Shown here: piece after piece, positions 55,127-64,000 of the stretch
Layout of the letters: each line of letters starts with the position of its first letter
Numbering within the stretch: position 1 is the first letter of the stretch
DNA from: Paenarthrobacter nicotinovorans
GTDB taxonomy: Bacteria; Actinomycetota; Actinomycetes; Actinomycetales; Micrococcaceae
Reading direction: 5' to 3'
Length of the DNA stretch: 64,000 nucleotides
Assembly (NCBI RefSeq): GCF_021919345.1
Contig: NZ_CP089293.1
Location: 1 to 64,000 of the forward strand
Program-made: the position numbers and the translations under genes
The notes under the pieces: model-generated
What the model saw: only the letters and a program-made list of their open reading frames with translations
Told to the model about the DNA's origin: nothing
The model's database searches: none

Positions 55127-55132
55127 CGAGTC

Positions 55133-56776
55133 ATGGAAACCGCAATGCACACCACCACCGCAAAAAAGGTACTCTCCGTCAGGCCGGTTGGCACCCGTGC
55201 TGTCCTGGCCGAACTGGACGGACTGCAGGATGTCCTTGCCCTCCAGGACATGCTGTACAAGTCCCCGCTCCCGGGACAGGTGGACGTTCTCGCCGCTGCT
55301 GAAACAGTGATGGTGGTGGGTGAGTCCGCCGCAGCTACCCGCGCCATCGGCGCCCGGCTGCTCGAGTTGGACCTCACCGTTCCGGAGGTTACTGACTCCG
55401 GGCTGGTGGTCATCGACACCGTGTACGACGGCGACGACCTCGCCGACGTCGCGGAGTTGACCGGCCTGAGCGTCGAAGGCGTCATTGCGGCCCACACAGG
55501 TCAGGTCTGGACCGTTGCCTTCGCGGGCTTCGCGCCGGGTTTTGGGTACATGGTGGGCGAAAACGAGGTCCTTACCGTGCCTCGACGTTCGTCCCCGCGC
55601 ACAGCGGTCCCGGCCGGTTCCGTCGCCCTCGGTGGCCAGTACTCGGCCGTCTACCCCCGCCGTTCCCCGGGCGGCTGGCAGCTGATCGGCCGGACCGGTG
55701 CACGGATGTGGGACCTGAACCGTCCGCAACCGGCACTCGTGAGGCCCGGTGACCGGGTCCAATACCGGGCCGTCCGCGAGGTTGTCACTGCCTCGGCCCA
55801 TGATTCCGACGCCGATTCAGACCACCACACGGGACCGGGCCTGCGGATCCTCAACCCAGGTGCCCTGAGCCTCATAGAGGACCTCGGCCGCCGCGGATTC
55901 GGCCCGCTCGGCGTCTCCGCGGCCGGTGCCCTGGACCGGGCCTCCCTCCGCAGGTCCAACCGCCTGGTGGGCAATGCCCCTTCTGCGGCGGCCATTGAGT
56001 CCGTCAACGGCGGGCTGACTGTGGAAGCTGTTGGAGACCAAGTCCTTGCCGTCACCGGTGCGCCGACAACGCTGACCGTCCAGTCGCCGTCGTGGTTTGA
56101 CGACGACGGCGACGAAGTCAGTCCCGGCGGCCAGCGGACCGTTCCCATGGCTGCACCTTTCGCACTGCTCGACGGCGAAGTCCTCACCTTGGGCGCCCCC
56201 GAGTCGGGATTCCGGAACTACGTGGCAATCCGCGGCGGTGTTGATGTGCCCGAGGTTCTTGGGAGCCGTTCGGCAGATACGATGTCCGGCATCGGGCCTG
56301 CCCCGCTGGTCATCGGCCAGGAGCTTCCCGCCGGTGACGCCACCGAATCAACAGCGGTGGGCAGCCCTGAGCTGCAACCCGGGTTCCCGGATGAGGGCGT
56401 CACGGTGTTGGACGTCGTTCCCGGACCTCGCGCCGATTGGTTCGACCAGGCTGCGCTCGACTCCCTCACGAGCCAGGACTGGCTGGTCACGCCGCAGTCC
56501 AACCGTGTGGGCATGCGACTGGACGGCACCCCGTTGAAGCGGACCCGCGAAGGCGAGCTTCCCAGTGAGGGCACCATGGCGGGTGCGCTCCAGATCCCGC
56601 CTGCCGGACTGCCGGTCCTGTTCCTGGCGGACCATCCGATTACCGGTGGCTATCCCGTGATCGGCGTGGTGCGTGATGAGCACCTGGACCGCGCAGCGCA
56701 GGTGCCCATCGGCGGCCGTATCCGATTCCGGTTCGTCCACGATTCCCCAGACTTCAGCACAACCCCAGAGAAGTGA
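55133..56776 (+). CDS. pxpBC: Fused 5-oxoprolinase subunits PxpB and PxpC (KipI-KipA)
   Basis: This 547-residue protein joins two subunits that are separate in E. coli and B. subtilis. Residues about 12-215 are the KipI/PxpB part, with the GFAPGFGYM and [17 protein letters not shown] motifs. Residues about 232-540 are the KipA/PxpC part, with [25 protein letters not shown] and RVGMRLDG. The same folds form the carboxyltransferase half of urea carboxylase. The start could also be ATG 55145. A biotin carboxylase gene follows after seven bases. Confidence 0.93.
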   Translation: METAMHTTTAKKVLSVRPVGTRAVLAELDGLQDVLALQDMLYKSPLPGQVDVLAAAETVMVVGESAAATRAIGARLLELDLTVPEVTDSGLVVIDTVYDGDDLADVAELTGLSVEGVIAAHTGQVWTVAFAGFAPGFGYMVGENEVLTVPRRSSPRTAVPAGSVALGGQYSAVYPRRSPGGWQLIGRTGARMWDLNRPQPALVRPGDRVQYRAVREVVTASAHDSDADSDHHTGPGLRILNPGALSLIEDLGRRGFGPLGVSAAGALDRASLRRSNRLVGNAPSAAAIESVNGGLTVEAVGDQVLAVTGAPTTLTVQSPSWFDDDGDEVSPGGQRTVPMAAPFALLDGEVLTLGAPESGFRNYVAIRGGVDVPEVLGSRSADTMSGIGPAPLVIGQELPAGDATESTAVGSPELQPGFPDEGVTVLDVVPGPRADWFDQAALDSLTSQDWLVTPQSNRVGMRLDGTPLKRTREGELPSEGTMAGALQIPPAGLPVLFLADHPITGGYPVIGVVRDEHLDRAAQVPIGGRIRFRFVHDSPDFSTTPEK

Positions 56777-56783
56777 GTATTTG

Positions 56784-58544
56784 ATGCGTAAGGTCCTGAT
56801 CGCGAACCGCGGCGAAATCGCAGTCCGCGTCGCCCGAGCCTGCGACGATGCCGGCATCTCGTCGGTAGCCGTCTACGCGGATATCGACGCCGACGCCATG
56901 CACGTTGGCGCAGCCGATGAAGCCTATAGCCTGGGCGGAAACAGCCCTGCTGACACCTACCTGAACATCGGGAAGCTGCTTGGCATCGCCGCGCAGTCCC
57001 GCGCGGACGCGGTCCACCCCGGATACGGCTTCCTCTCCGAAAACGCGGACTTCGCACAAGCAGTGATCGACGCCGGGCTGGAGTGGATCGGTCCCTCTCC
57101 GGAGTCCATCCGTCAGTTGGGCAACAAGATTACTGCCCGTGAGATTGCCGTCCGGGCCGGTGCGCCGTTGGTCGCGGGCAGCGACGGACCTGTCTCCTCT
57201 GCGGCGGAAGCACGCGCTTTTGCCGAGGAACACGGGCTTCCGATGGCCATCAAGGCTGCTTTCGGTGGCGGCGGACGGGGACTCAAGGTGGTCCGCGAGC
57301 TCGCTGAAGTGGAAGAGGCCTTCGACTCCGCTGTCCGTGAAGCCGTGGCCGCATTCGGCCGTGGCGAGTGCTTCGTGGAGCAGTACCTGGACCGGCCGCG
57401 GCACGTGGAAGCGCAGATCATCGCGGACAAGCAGGGCAACGTCATTGTGGTGGGTACCCGCGACTGCTCCCTCCAGCGCCGCCACCAAAAGCTCGTGGAA
57501 GAGGCACCCGCGCCCTTCCTCAGCGATGCACAGCGGCAAAAGATCTACGACGGTTCCAAGGCGATCATTCGTGAAGCCGGCTACTACGGTGCCGGAACAG
57601 TGGAGTTCCTCGTTTCGGCAGACGGTGCCGTCGCGTTCCTTGAGGTCAATACCCGACTTCAGGTGGAGCACCCGATCACCGAGGAAACAGCGGGGATCGA
57701 CCTGGTACAGGAACAGTTCCGCGTGGCTGCGGGCCTGCCTTTGAGTGTGTCCGAGGACCCCGTCGCCAAGGGGCACTCCTTCGAATTCCGGATCAACGCT
57801 GAAGACGTCGGCCGTGGATTCCTGCCCTCCCCTGGCACAGTCGGACTTTTCGAGGTGCCTACAGGGCCGGGCATCCGGGTGGATACCGGAGTGCGTGCGG
57901 GGTCGAACGTTCCACCGCAGTTCGATTCCCTGTTGGCGAAACTGATCGTGTCCGGAGCTGACCGGCAGCAGGCACTTCGTCGCGCCCGTAGGGCCCTGGC
58001 CGATTTCACCATCACAGGCTTGGCCACGGTGCTGCCATTCCACCGGGCGGTCCTGGAGGCTGACGACTTCACTTCAGTGGCCGGACTCCGCGTACACACC
58101 CGGTGGATCGAGACTGACTTCGCCGCCCAGATCCCCGTGGACCCTGACTACAGCGCGGTGGCGCCGGGCGGAGAACGCCGGACCATCACTGTTGACGTCG
58201 ACGGCAAGCGGCTTGCCGTGGGACTTCCTGCCGATTTGCTGGATGGCTGGGCGCGCTCCGGACAAGGGCTTCCGGCCGCTACGGATGTCACGGGGCTGCC
58301 GGGTTCCCTCGGCGCCGATGATTCACCCGCCGAATCCGCCCTCGTCTCCAGCATGTCCGGCACCGTCGTCAAGTGGCTGGTGGAACCCGGAGCCGAGGTA
58401 GCTGCCGGAGACCCCCTGGTGGTTCTGGAAGCCATGAAGATGGAAACCCAGGTCCCGGCACACCGCGCAGGCACTCTCTCGGAAGTGCTCTCGGCTCCCG
58501 GTGGAGTGGTCTTGGCGGGCGCAGTGCTCGCCCACATCGAGTAG
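56784..58544 (+). CDS. Biotin carboxylase-biotin carboxyl carrier fusion
   Basis: This 586-residue protein has the biotin carboxylase domain ([19 protein letters not shown] at the start, the ATP-grasp glycine loop [27 protein letters not shown]) and a C-terminal biotinyl domain with the lysine in LEAMKMET. It looks like an AccA3-type subunit, but no acyl-CoA carboxyltransferase gene is next to it. The PxpBC folds encoded upstream may be its partner. An in-frame extension to 56673 lies inside pxpBC; ATG 56784 is the conserved start. Confidence 0.92.
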   Translation: MRKVLIANRGEIAVRVARACDDAGISSVAVYADIDADAMHVGAADEAYSLGGNSPADTYLNIGKLLGIAAQSRADAVHPGYGFLSENADFAQAVIDAGLEWIGPSPESIRQLGNKITAREIAVRAGAPLVAGSDGPVSSAAEARAFAEEHGLPMAIKAAFGGGGRGLKVVRELAEVEEAFDSAVREAVAAFGRGECFVEQYLDRPRHVEAQIIADKQGNVIVVGTRDCSLQRRHQKLVEEAPAPFLSDAQRQKIYDGSKAIIREAGYYGAGTVEFLVSADGAVAFLEVNTRLQVEHPITEETAGIDLVQEQFRVAAGLPLSVSEDPVAKGHSFEFRINAEDVGRGFLPSPGTVGLFEVPTGPGIRVDTGVRAGSNVPPQFDSLLAKLIVSGADRQQALRRARRALADFTITGLATVLPFHRAVLEADDFTSVAGLRVHTRWIETDFAAQIPVDPDYSAVAPGGERRTITVDVDGKRLAVGLPADLLDGWARSGQGLPAATDVTGLPGSLGADDSPAESALVSSMSGTVVKWLVEPGAEVAAGDPLVVLEAMKMETQVPAHRAGTLSEVLSAPGGVVLAGAVLAHIE

Positions 58545-58556
58545 CGGCCCGACCCG

Positions 58557-59804
58557 CTATGAAGTAACCGTCACGCCCAGCACCGTGTCCAGCAGGGCGT
58601 TTCGGAATTTGCCCGTGGGATCGTTGGCGCTAACGAGAGCCCGGAAGTCCTCGAAACGCGGGTAGAGGGCGGCGAAGTCGTACTCGCCGGGAGTGAAGAG
58701 CTTGCCCCAGTGCGGGCGCGCACCGAACGGGCGCAGGGCTGCCTCGAGTTCGGGCAGTACGGCCTCGACCTCGGCCTGCATCGGCTTCCAGGTAAAGTGC
58801 AGCGCCACGCTCTGCTGCTGGTAGAACGGGCTGAGCCAGAAGTCATCGGCAGCAATCGTCCGGATTTCGGAGATGAACAGCAGGGGTGCAAGCTCGTCCG
58901 CGAGACCTCGGACGGCGGCCAGAGCGGCGGGTGCATGTTCCAGCGGCAGGAGGAATTCGCTCTGCAGTTCTTCCCCGTTGCTTGGGGTGAATTCGTGGCG
59001 GAAGTGCGGCAAACGGTCCAGCCACTTTCCCGCGACATCGAGTTGTTCGGTGCAGTTCTCGGCTGACATGTCCGGGAGCGGGTGCAGTGCCGCCGTCGCC
59101 GGCGTTGCTCCGAACAGCTCCGCCAGGGGAGCTTCGGTGTCCAGCGCCTTGAGCCACACTTGGGCGATGGTGTCACCCGTGTAGTTCGTGAAGAAACTGA
59201 CGCTGTAGGCACTGGAAGCGATGGTTTCGAAGTTGGCCAACGCCGCATCCCAGGACAGATCCGTGAGCACGCGTTGCCGGACCTCGTAGCTGGGCCGGAC
59301 GGCAAGCTCCAGTCCTGTCACAATGCCCAGGGCTCCCACGCCCACCACGCTGGCGAGGAATTCGTCGTCGTCGACTGTAAGGGTGACCAGCTCGCCTGAG
59401 GCGCGCACAAGGTCGACACTCACGACGGCGGCAGCCAGGGAGGGGTTATTGACTCCACTGCCATGCGTGCCGGTTTGGATGGCGCCCGCTACGGAGATGT
59501 GGGGAAGAGAGGCGAGGTTGTGGATGGCGTAACCCTGCTCTTCAAGCGAGCGGCCCAAGGCTCCGTAGCTGATGCCACCGCTGACCTTTACCGTGCTCTT
59601 TTCCCGGTCGAGGACGATTTCCTGGGGGAGGGCATCCAAGAGAATGTGCGTGCCCTCGGTGTCCGCGACCGTATTGAACGAGTGCCGGGAGCCCAAGGCC
59701 TTGATCCGGGTCGCCTGGGCCACGAGCTCGCGCAGCTCCTCCACCGACGCGGGCCGCTGGATGCCCGCCGATGAATACTCAAGGTTTCCTGCCCAGTTCT
59801 TCAT
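58557..59804 (-). CDS. FAD-linked alditol/sugar oxidase (AldO/xylitol oxidase-like)
   Basis: This 415-residue enzyme belongs to the VAO-type FAD oxidases. The histidine in ALGSRHSFN is the expected site of covalent FAD attachment, as in Streptomyces AldO. The second FAD segment is ASLPHISVAGAIQTGTHGSG. The C-terminus has the D-arabinono-lactone-oxidase-type region (RFEDFRALVSANDPTGKFRN). Relatives oxidise xylitol or sorbitol to aldoses, making hydrogen peroxide. ATG 59804 has AAGGGAAG upstream. It is divergent from a LacI gene. Confidence 0.88.
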   Translation of the reverse strand: MKNWAGNLEYSSAGIQRPASVEELRELVAQATRIKALGSRHSFNTVADTEGTHILLDALPQEIVLDREKSTVKVSGGISYGALGRSLEEQGYAIHNLASLPHISVAGAIQTGTHGSGVNNPSLAAAVVSVDLVRASGELVTLTVDDDEFLASVVGVGALGIVTGLELAVRPSYEVRQRVLTDLSWDAALANFETIASSAYSVSFFTNYTGDTIAQVWLKALDTEAPLAELFGATPATAALHPLPDMSAENCTEQLDVAGKWLDRLPHFRHEFTPSNGEELQSEFLLPLEHAPAALAAVRGLADELAPLLFISEIRTIAADDFWLSPFYQQQSVALHFTWKPMQAEVEAVLPELEAALRPFGARPHWGKLFTPGEYDFAALYPRFEDFRALVSANDPTGKFRNALLDTVLGVTVTS

Positions 59805-59842
59805 TGAATTCTTCCCTTTTGAATACATGTTGGCTCCCGCAA

Positions 59843-59858
59843 TTGTTAACGTTCACAA
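59843..59858. promoter_or_regulatory. LacI-type operator between alditol oxidase and LacI genes
   Basis: TTGTTAACGTTCACAA is an inverted repeat around a central AACGTT with one mismatched pair, the size and CG-centred symmetry typical of LacI-family sites. It lies 38 bases upstream of the alditol oxidase start. Confidence 0.55.
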
Positions 59859-59929
59859 CTAAGTGCGTCAAGGGGAGTCCACCTCGGTGAAGATAGAGTT
59901 CAAGAATCAATCGTCTGTCAGGAGCCGCC

Positions 59930-60970
59930 GTGAGCAAGGGACTCAAGCCCACCATCCGGGATGTTGCCACGGCAGCGGGCGTATCGCTGACCACCGTCTC
60001 TTACGTGCTTTCCGGCCGCCACGGAGGCACTACCAGGATCAGCCAGCCCACCCAGGACCGCGTCCTGTCGGCCGTGAAGGAGTTGGGCTACGTTCCCAAC
60101 CAGGCCGCGCGCGGGATGCGGCGCGGCAAGACAGACGTGGTGGCCGTCGCGATTGGAAACCTCGAATGGCCGTGGGATCGGGCGTTGGCCACTGCAGCGG
60201 CGAACATCCTTCCGGAACGTGGCTATCAGCCTGTGATCCTCTTGGGCGAGGACTGGCGGAAATTCATGATGTCCGGAGGCGCGGACGGTGTCATTATCGG
60301 GTACTTCCCGGAGGCGAAAACGGAGGACGAAACCGTCACGGAACTGGCTCGCCGCGGCGTAGCCCAAGTGGTGATTTCGGAAACCATGAATCCTGCCGGG
60401 TTCGACGTCCTCGCGCCCGAGACCGACGCCGGGCTGGCGGACTGCATGGAGTTCCTGACGGCGTCGCATCGAAGGATCGCTTGCATTCGGAGGTCAGATT
60501 CCACTGACCGGCCCAAGAGCCGGTTCGCTGCTTACGCCAGTGGGCTTGAAAAGGCGGGCATTCCGCTCGATCAGTCCCTCGTCCGGACCTCTCACCATCG
60601 CCCGGCCGAGGCGTATCAGTCGGCGCTTGAATTGCTGCAGCTTCCGGTCCGCCCCACGGCCATCCTCTGCACTGACGACATGGAAGCGCTCCAGGCGGTA
60701 CGGGCCGCCTTCCGGCTGGGCCTGTGCGTGCCCGAGAACGTGCAGATCGTAGGAGTGGGGAACTCCACCGAGGGGCAGGAGTTCGATCCCGCACTGACGA
60801 CGGTGGGTCCCGATCCCATTTTCGAGAAGGTGGTCCGGATGCTGCTCGACCGCCTGGAGGGAACGGCTCCCGCCGACGGCGTCCGGGTCGCCTCTCCGTG
60901 GAAGCTGCACCGTCGCGGCACCACGGTGGACGCCACCACGGTGGACGGCAGCAAGACGGCGGCGCAGTAG
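59930..60970 (+). CDS. LacI-family transcriptional regulator
   Basis: This 346-residue repressor has the LacI helix-turn-helix and hinge: TIRDVATAAGVSLTTVSYVLSGRHGGTTRIS, then VKELGYVPNQAARGMRRGKT. A periplasmic-binding-like ligand domain follows. GTG 59930 gives the conserved start. It is divergent from the alditol oxidase gene and probably controls it, with a sugar alcohol or sugar as inducer. Confidence 0.92.
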   Translation: MSKGLKPTIRDVATAAGVSLTTVSYVLSGRHGGTTRISQPTQDRVLSAVKELGYVPNQAARGMRRGKTDVVAVAIGNLEWPWDRALATAAANILPERGYQPVILLGEDWRKFMMSGGADGVIIGYFPEAKTEDETVTELARRGVAQVVISETMNPAGFDVLAPETDAGLADCMEFLTASHRRIACIRRSDSTDRPKSRFAAYASGLEKAGIPLDQSLVRTSHHRPAEAYQSALELLQLPVRPTAILCTDDMEALQAVRAAFRLGLCVPENVQIVGVGNSTEGQEFDPALTTVGPDPIFEKVVRMLLDRLEGTAPADGVRVASPWKLHRRGTTVDATTVDGSKTAAQ

Positions 60971-60995
60971 CGTCAAGACCGCGGCGCACCAAGGC

Positions 60996-61295
60996 CTACG
61001 TCTGGGCGTCGTTCCCGGGCAACTCCTCGCCCCAATGGGCCAGCGCGTTGATTGCTTCGTTCAGGGCCCGCCCTCTATCGGTCAGCGTGTAGGCCCGGGT
61101 GTTGTGGCGCAGGGGCAGCCGGGACAGGACGCCGGCGGCTTCGAGCTCACGCAGGCGCGTCGCGAGCATGTTGGTCGGCACTCCGAGGTCCCGCTGCAAA
61201 TCGCCGTAGCGTTGTGGCCCGTCGAGCAGCCGTTCCACGATGAGCAGGGCCCACCGTGAGCCGACGACGTCGAGGGCCGCGGCGAGGTTGCTCAC
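60996..61295 (-). CDS. HxlR-family winged-helix regulator
   Basis: This 99-residue protein has the HxlR pattern: ALDVVGSRWALLIVERLLDGPQRYGDLQRDLGVPTNMLATRLRELE. There is no CELPI-type N-terminal cysteine, so it is not obviously redox-sensing. GTG 61295 overlaps the stop of the upstream VOC gene (GTGA), so the two are co-translated; the longer frame to 61325 would overlap more. Confidence 0.9.
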   Translation of the reverse strand: MSNLAAALDVVGSRWALLIVERLLDGPQRYGDLQRDLGVPTNMLATRLRELEAAGVLSRLPLRHNTRAYTLTDRGRALNEAINALAHWGEELPGNDAQT

Positions 61296-61696
61296 GCGGT
61301 CGGATCGGAGTCCGGCTTCATCCAAAACGGCGAGTAGTGGTAGCCATCGGGGTCGTCGAACTGGCGCTGGTACATGAAGGGGTAGTCGTCGGTGTCACCG
61401 ATCCGCCCGCCGGCGGCGCCGGCGCGTTCGGTGAGCTCGTCCACTGCTTCGCGGCTGCCGAGGTCGAAGGAGACCGTGACCTTCGAGGGAGTGTCAGGTC
61501 CACCGACCAGCTCCTCGGCGCCACCGACGCTGGCGTACATCTCACGGCTGCCGAGCATGACGTACTGCTCGGGTGCGATCGCGAAACACGACACGTTGTG
61601 ATCGGACATCTCGGTGTTGAGGGTCCAGCCGAGGGCGGTATAGAAGGCGGTGGCACGTTCGACGCTCTCAACCGGGCAAGTAATAAAGAGGCTCAT
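61292..61696 (-). CDS. VOC-superfamily (glyoxalase/bleomycin-resistance-like) protein
   Basis: This 134-residue VOC protein reads MSLFITCPVESVERATAFYTALGW at the start and ends with DPDGYHYSPFWMKP. The metal ligands of glyoxalase I are not clearly kept, so a binding or resistance role is as likely as catalysis. It is co-transcribed with the HxlR gene that follows. Confidence 0.85.
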   Translation of the reverse strand: MSLFITCPVESVERATAFYTALGWTLNTEMSDHNVSCFAIAPEQYVMLGSREMYASVGGAEELVGGPDTPSKVTVSFDLGSREAVDELTERAGAAGGRIGDTDDYPFMYQRQFDDPDGYHYSPFWMKPDSDPTA

Positions 61697-61704
61697 GCGG
61701 TCAT

Positions 61705-61721
61705 ACTTGCAAAATGCAAGT
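61705..61721 (-). promoter_or_regulatory. Inverted repeat upstream of the VOC-HxlR operon
   Basis: ACTTGCA-AAA-TGCAAGT is a perfect 7-base inverted repeat ending nine bases before the VOC start codon. It is a good candidate for HxlR autoregulation. No Shine-Dalgarno-like word separates it from the ATG, so the transcript may have a very short leader. Confidence 0.6.
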
Positions 61722-61736
61722 GCGGCGTCAAGACCC

Positions 61737-61795
61737 CGAGGCCCGCGACTTTCGGGCCTCGTGGAAGCCTTAAGGACTGAGGCCGGAAGCCAGTC
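61737..61795 (-). terminator. Tandem terminator hairpins downstream of the BASS gene
   Basis: A perfect 9-base-pair stem, CGAGGCCCG (61737-61745) with CGGGCCTCG (61753-61761), is joined by a second hairpin, GGACT (61774-61778) with AGTCC (61791-61795), carrying an inner GGC/GCC stem. They lie between the BASS stop and the VOC-HxlR promoter. Confidence 0.65.
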
Positions 61796-61811
61796 CCCAA
61801 GAGCGCAAAAG

Positions 61812-62807
61812 TCAGTCCTTCAGCGGACGTCGCGCGAGCCACGCTGCAACGATCGCACCGGAAACGTTGTGCCACAGCGAGAACACGGCTGAGGGCAGCG
61901 CGGCCAAAGCACCGAAATGTGCTGTGGCCAGGGTCGCGGCAAGTCCGGAGTTCTGCATTCCGACCTCGAACGCCAACGCACGGCGCGCCTTGTCATCCAG
62001 GCGGCCGAGCTTGCCTGCCAGGTAGCCGAGGCCAAGACCGAAGCCGTTGTGGAGGACAACAGCCAGGAACACGATGCCGCCTGCTGCCACGATCTTGCTG
62101 GCGCTGCCGGCCACAACAATTGCAACGATCAGGGAAATCACGACGGCGGATGCCCACGGAAGTGCCGGAAGCACCTTGGCAACGAGCTTGGAAAGGAACA
62201 ACCTCGCCAGGAGGCCTGCGATGACGGGAAGCAGCACGGTCTTGACGATGTCCAGGACCATGGCGCCGGCGTCGATGTGGAGGAACGAACCGGCCAGGAA
62301 CAGCGTCAACGCGGGTGTCACCAGAGGAGCGATCAGCGTTGAGACCGATGCCACGGCAACAGAGAGCGCAACGTCGCCCTTGGCCAGGAAGGCCATCACA
62401 TTGGACGCGGTACCCGACGGCGCGCAGCCCACCAGGATCAGACCCACCGCCAGCTCCGGGGGCAGCTGGAGCAGCACGGCAATGAGCCAGCCGGCGCCGG
62501 GCATGATCACGTAGTGTGCCACGATGCCGAGCGCTACGGCCCACGGACGCCGGGCCACTGAGGCGAAATCCGGAGGGGTCAGGGTCAGGCCCATGCAGAA
62601 CATGATGACGCCCAGCAGATACGGGACCGAGACGCCCATGGGTTTGAAGAGGTCCGGTACGAGGAAGCCAAGGACACCGGCAGCCACAACAAGGAGCGGG
62701 AACACCGTGACGGCAACCCGCGCAATCCTGGCCTCGGCGGCGAGGGCGGCGTTCACGGGCGCGGCTGTTTCTTCAGACTCTGGTGCGTTATTGGTTGCCT
62801 CAAGCAT
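61812..62807 (-). CDS. Bile acid:sodium symporter (BASS) family transporter
   Basis: This 331-residue membrane protein has about nine or ten helices and the BASS hallmarks GVIMFCMGLTLTPPDF and LVGCAPSGTASNVMAFLAKGDVALSVAVASVSTL, plus the later EVGMQNSGLAATLA. Bacterial members carry organic acids, pantoate or related anions with sodium. The substrate is not decided by its neighbours. The hydrophilic N-terminus (about 30 residues) is unusual but open to a start at 62807. Confidence 0.9.
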   Translation of the reverse strand: MLEATNNAPESEETAAPVNAALAAEARIARVAVTVFPLLVVAAGVLGFLVPDLFKPMGVSVPYLLGVIMFCMGLTLTPPDFASVARRPWAVALGIVAHYVIMPGAGWLIAVLLQLPPELAVGLILVGCAPSGTASNVMAFLAKGDVALSVAVASVSTLIAPLVTPALTLFLAGSFLHIDAGAMVLDIVKTVLLPVIAGLLARLFLSKLVAKVLPALPWASAVVISLIVAIVVAGSASKIVAAGGIVFLAVVLHNGFGLGLGYLAGKLGRLDDKARRALAFEVGMQNSGLAATLATAHFGALAALPSAVFSLWHNVSGAIVAAWLARRPLKD

Positions 62808-62903
62808 TCATCCATGCTCACACCTGCCCGGCAGCCCGAACGAATTCTTTACTTGCAGGCAGGCGTATATGTCAGATGACCGCTGTTTCCGAACCCAGCC
62901 GGG

Positions 62904-64000
62904 TCAGGAGTTGAGTTTCCCCGCCAGGCGCTCACGCATGCGGACGCTGGCCTCGTTCAGTCCAATGAACTCCACCTCGCGGCCATGGTTCCGGTACTTC
63001 TCCGTCACCGAATCCAGCACCGACACGGAGGACGCGTCCCAAATATGCGATCCATGCAGGTCGATGATTACCCGATCTATGCCGTCTGAGGAATCCTTCG
63101 CGTAGTCGAACTGCGTATAGAGATCGTTGGAGGAAGCGAAGAACAACTCCCCATCCACGGTGTACGTCGCGACCCTCTCGCCGTTCAGCTCCAGTTCGGT
63201 CCGTTCGACGGTCGCGAAATGCGCCACGCGCCGGGCGAACAGCACCATGGCGGCCAGGACGCCGACGCCGACCCCCACCGCCAGGTTGTGCGTCGCCACC
63301 ACAGCGGCAACAGTCAGGATCATGACGGCGGTCTCGGACTTGGGCAGCCGCTTCAACGTCGATGGCCGTACGGAGTGCCAATCGAACGTGATCAGTGAAA
63401 CGAAGATCATCACGGCCACCAGGGCAGCCATCGGGATCATGCCCACCACGTCACCGAGCACCACTACCAGGAGCAGCAGGAACACCCCGGCCAGGAAGGT
63501 CGAGAGCCGGCTCCTTGCACCGGAGCCCTTCACGTTGATCATGGTCTGCCCGATCACCGCGCAGCCTCCCAGGCCACCAAGGAAACCGGTGACGATGTTG
63601 GCCACACCCTGCCCCCAAGACACCCGGGTCTTATCGGAGCGGGTATCCGTGATGTCGTCCACCAGTTTGGCAGTCATGAGCGATTCCAGCAGGCCCACCA
63701 GCGCCATGGAAAGGGCGAAGGGAGCGATGATCCGGAACGTCTCCAGGTTCAGTGGAACGTTGGGCAGGAAGAATCCTGGCAGGCTGTCCGGGAGTTCGCC
63801 CTTGTCGCTGACGGTGGGAACATCGATGTTGCCGAGGGCTGTCACCAGGGTGATGGCCACGATCGCCACCAGCGGTGCGGGAATGGCAGTGGTGAGCCGA
63901 GGCAGCCCGAACACGATCACCAAACCAACAATGACAATCGGATAGACCATCCACGGCACGTTGAAGAGTTCCGGCATCTGGGACATGAACACCAGGATGG
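62904..64000 (-). CDS. SulP-family anion transporter with STAS domain (partial)
   Basis: The gene is cut by the window end; about 365 C-terminal residues are visible and the start lies beyond 64,000. The SulP core has GGLGGCAVIGQTMINVKGSGARSRLSTFLAG and several hydrophobic helices. The C-terminal STAS domain holds YTVDGELFFASSNDLYTQFD and VIIDLHGSHIWDASSVSVLD. Members carry sulfate, bicarbonate or dicarboxylates; the substrate is unknown. Confidence 0.92.
   Translation of the reverse strand, partial: ILVFMSQMPELFNVPWMVYPIVIVGLVIVFGLPRLTTAIPAPLVAIVAITLVTALGNIDVPTVSDKGELPDSLPGFFLPNVPLNLETFRIIAPFALSMALVGLLESLMTAKLVDDITDTRSDKTRVSWGQGVANIVTGFLGGLGGCAVIGQTMINVKGSGARSRLSTFLAGVFLLLLVVVLGDVVGMIPMAALVAVMIFVSLITFDWHSVRPSTLKRLPKSETAVMILTVAAVVATHNLAVGVGVGVLAAMVLFARRVAHFATVERTELELNGERVATYTVDGELFFASSNDLYTQFDYAKDSSDGIDRVIIDLHGSHIWDASSVSVLDSVTEKYRNHGREVEFIGLNEASVRMRERLAGKLNS

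Noticed and set aside
55133..56776. Frameshift or assembly join making the PxpB-PxpC fusion
   Set aside because: The frame is continuous with a plausible linker (about residues 216-231), and such fusions are known in other bacteria.

Overview
This window is the replication-origin end of a high-GC Gram-positive chromosome, starting exactly at dnaA. The organism is most likely an Arthrobacter/Paenarthrobacter-type member of the Micrococcaceae. Three things point there: the gene order dnaA-dnaN-gnd-recF-dciA-gyrB-gyrA-DUF3566-tRNA-Ile-tRNA-Ala, the classic actinobacterial block crgA-sortase-trpG / pknB-pknA-pbpA-rodA-pstP-fhaB-fhaA, and a putrescine oxidase very like the Rhodococcus/Arthrobacter enzyme. 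The species call is inference; no search was run.

Layout. 1-12,216 is the replication and topoisomerase core: an oriC-like dnaA-dnaN spacer, beta clamp, 6-phosphogluconate dehydrogenase, RecF, DciA, gyrase, two tRNAs and the 39-residue DLW-39 protein. 12,298-18,831 carries an EamA transporter, a glycosyltransferase, an undecad-repeat membrane protein, a cyclophilin, a rhomboid protease, a GyrI-like protein and Tag glycosylase. A roughly 0.65 kb non-coding stretch at 17,528-18,195 holds six perfect DnaA boxes, more than the dnaA-dnaN spacer. 18,971-21,349 is a coupled alkylation-repair operon (two O6-alkylguanine methyltransferases, AlkB, and an ECF sigma factor in the middle). 21,395-33,091 is the cell-division and cell-wall signalling block. 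A tRNA-Leu follows.

33,613-64,000 is accessory. It contains a FadR-type regulator with a talarate/galactarate-type dehydratase; then the most interesting region, an eight-gene, mostly overlapping minus-strand operon at 35,849-44,259. That operon encodes a 2OG-Fe(II) oxygenase of the VioC/AsnO type, a DHA2 exporter, a stand-alone ThiF adenylyltransferase, an SCP2-domain protein, an acyl-CoA dehydrogenase, an unrecognised acyltransferase-like protein, an amidase and an alpha/beta hydrolase. A MarR gene lies upstream with a perfect palindrome across the putative -10, and a decayed MMPL exporter lies at the downstream end. The gene mix looks like a small specialised-metabolite or acyl-amino-acid pathway that I cannot match to a known one.

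Then come a putrescine-oxidation cluster (TetR, Puo, UspA-like, APC permease), a divergent pair that may be a split LysR-type regulator, a 5-oxoproline operon that also encodes a biotin carboxylase-BCCP fusion, an alditol-oxidase/LacI pair, an HxlR/VOC pair, a BASS-family transporter and a SulP transporter cut by the window end. Many of the catabolic modules have a clear inverted repeat beside a local regulator gene; coordinates are given.
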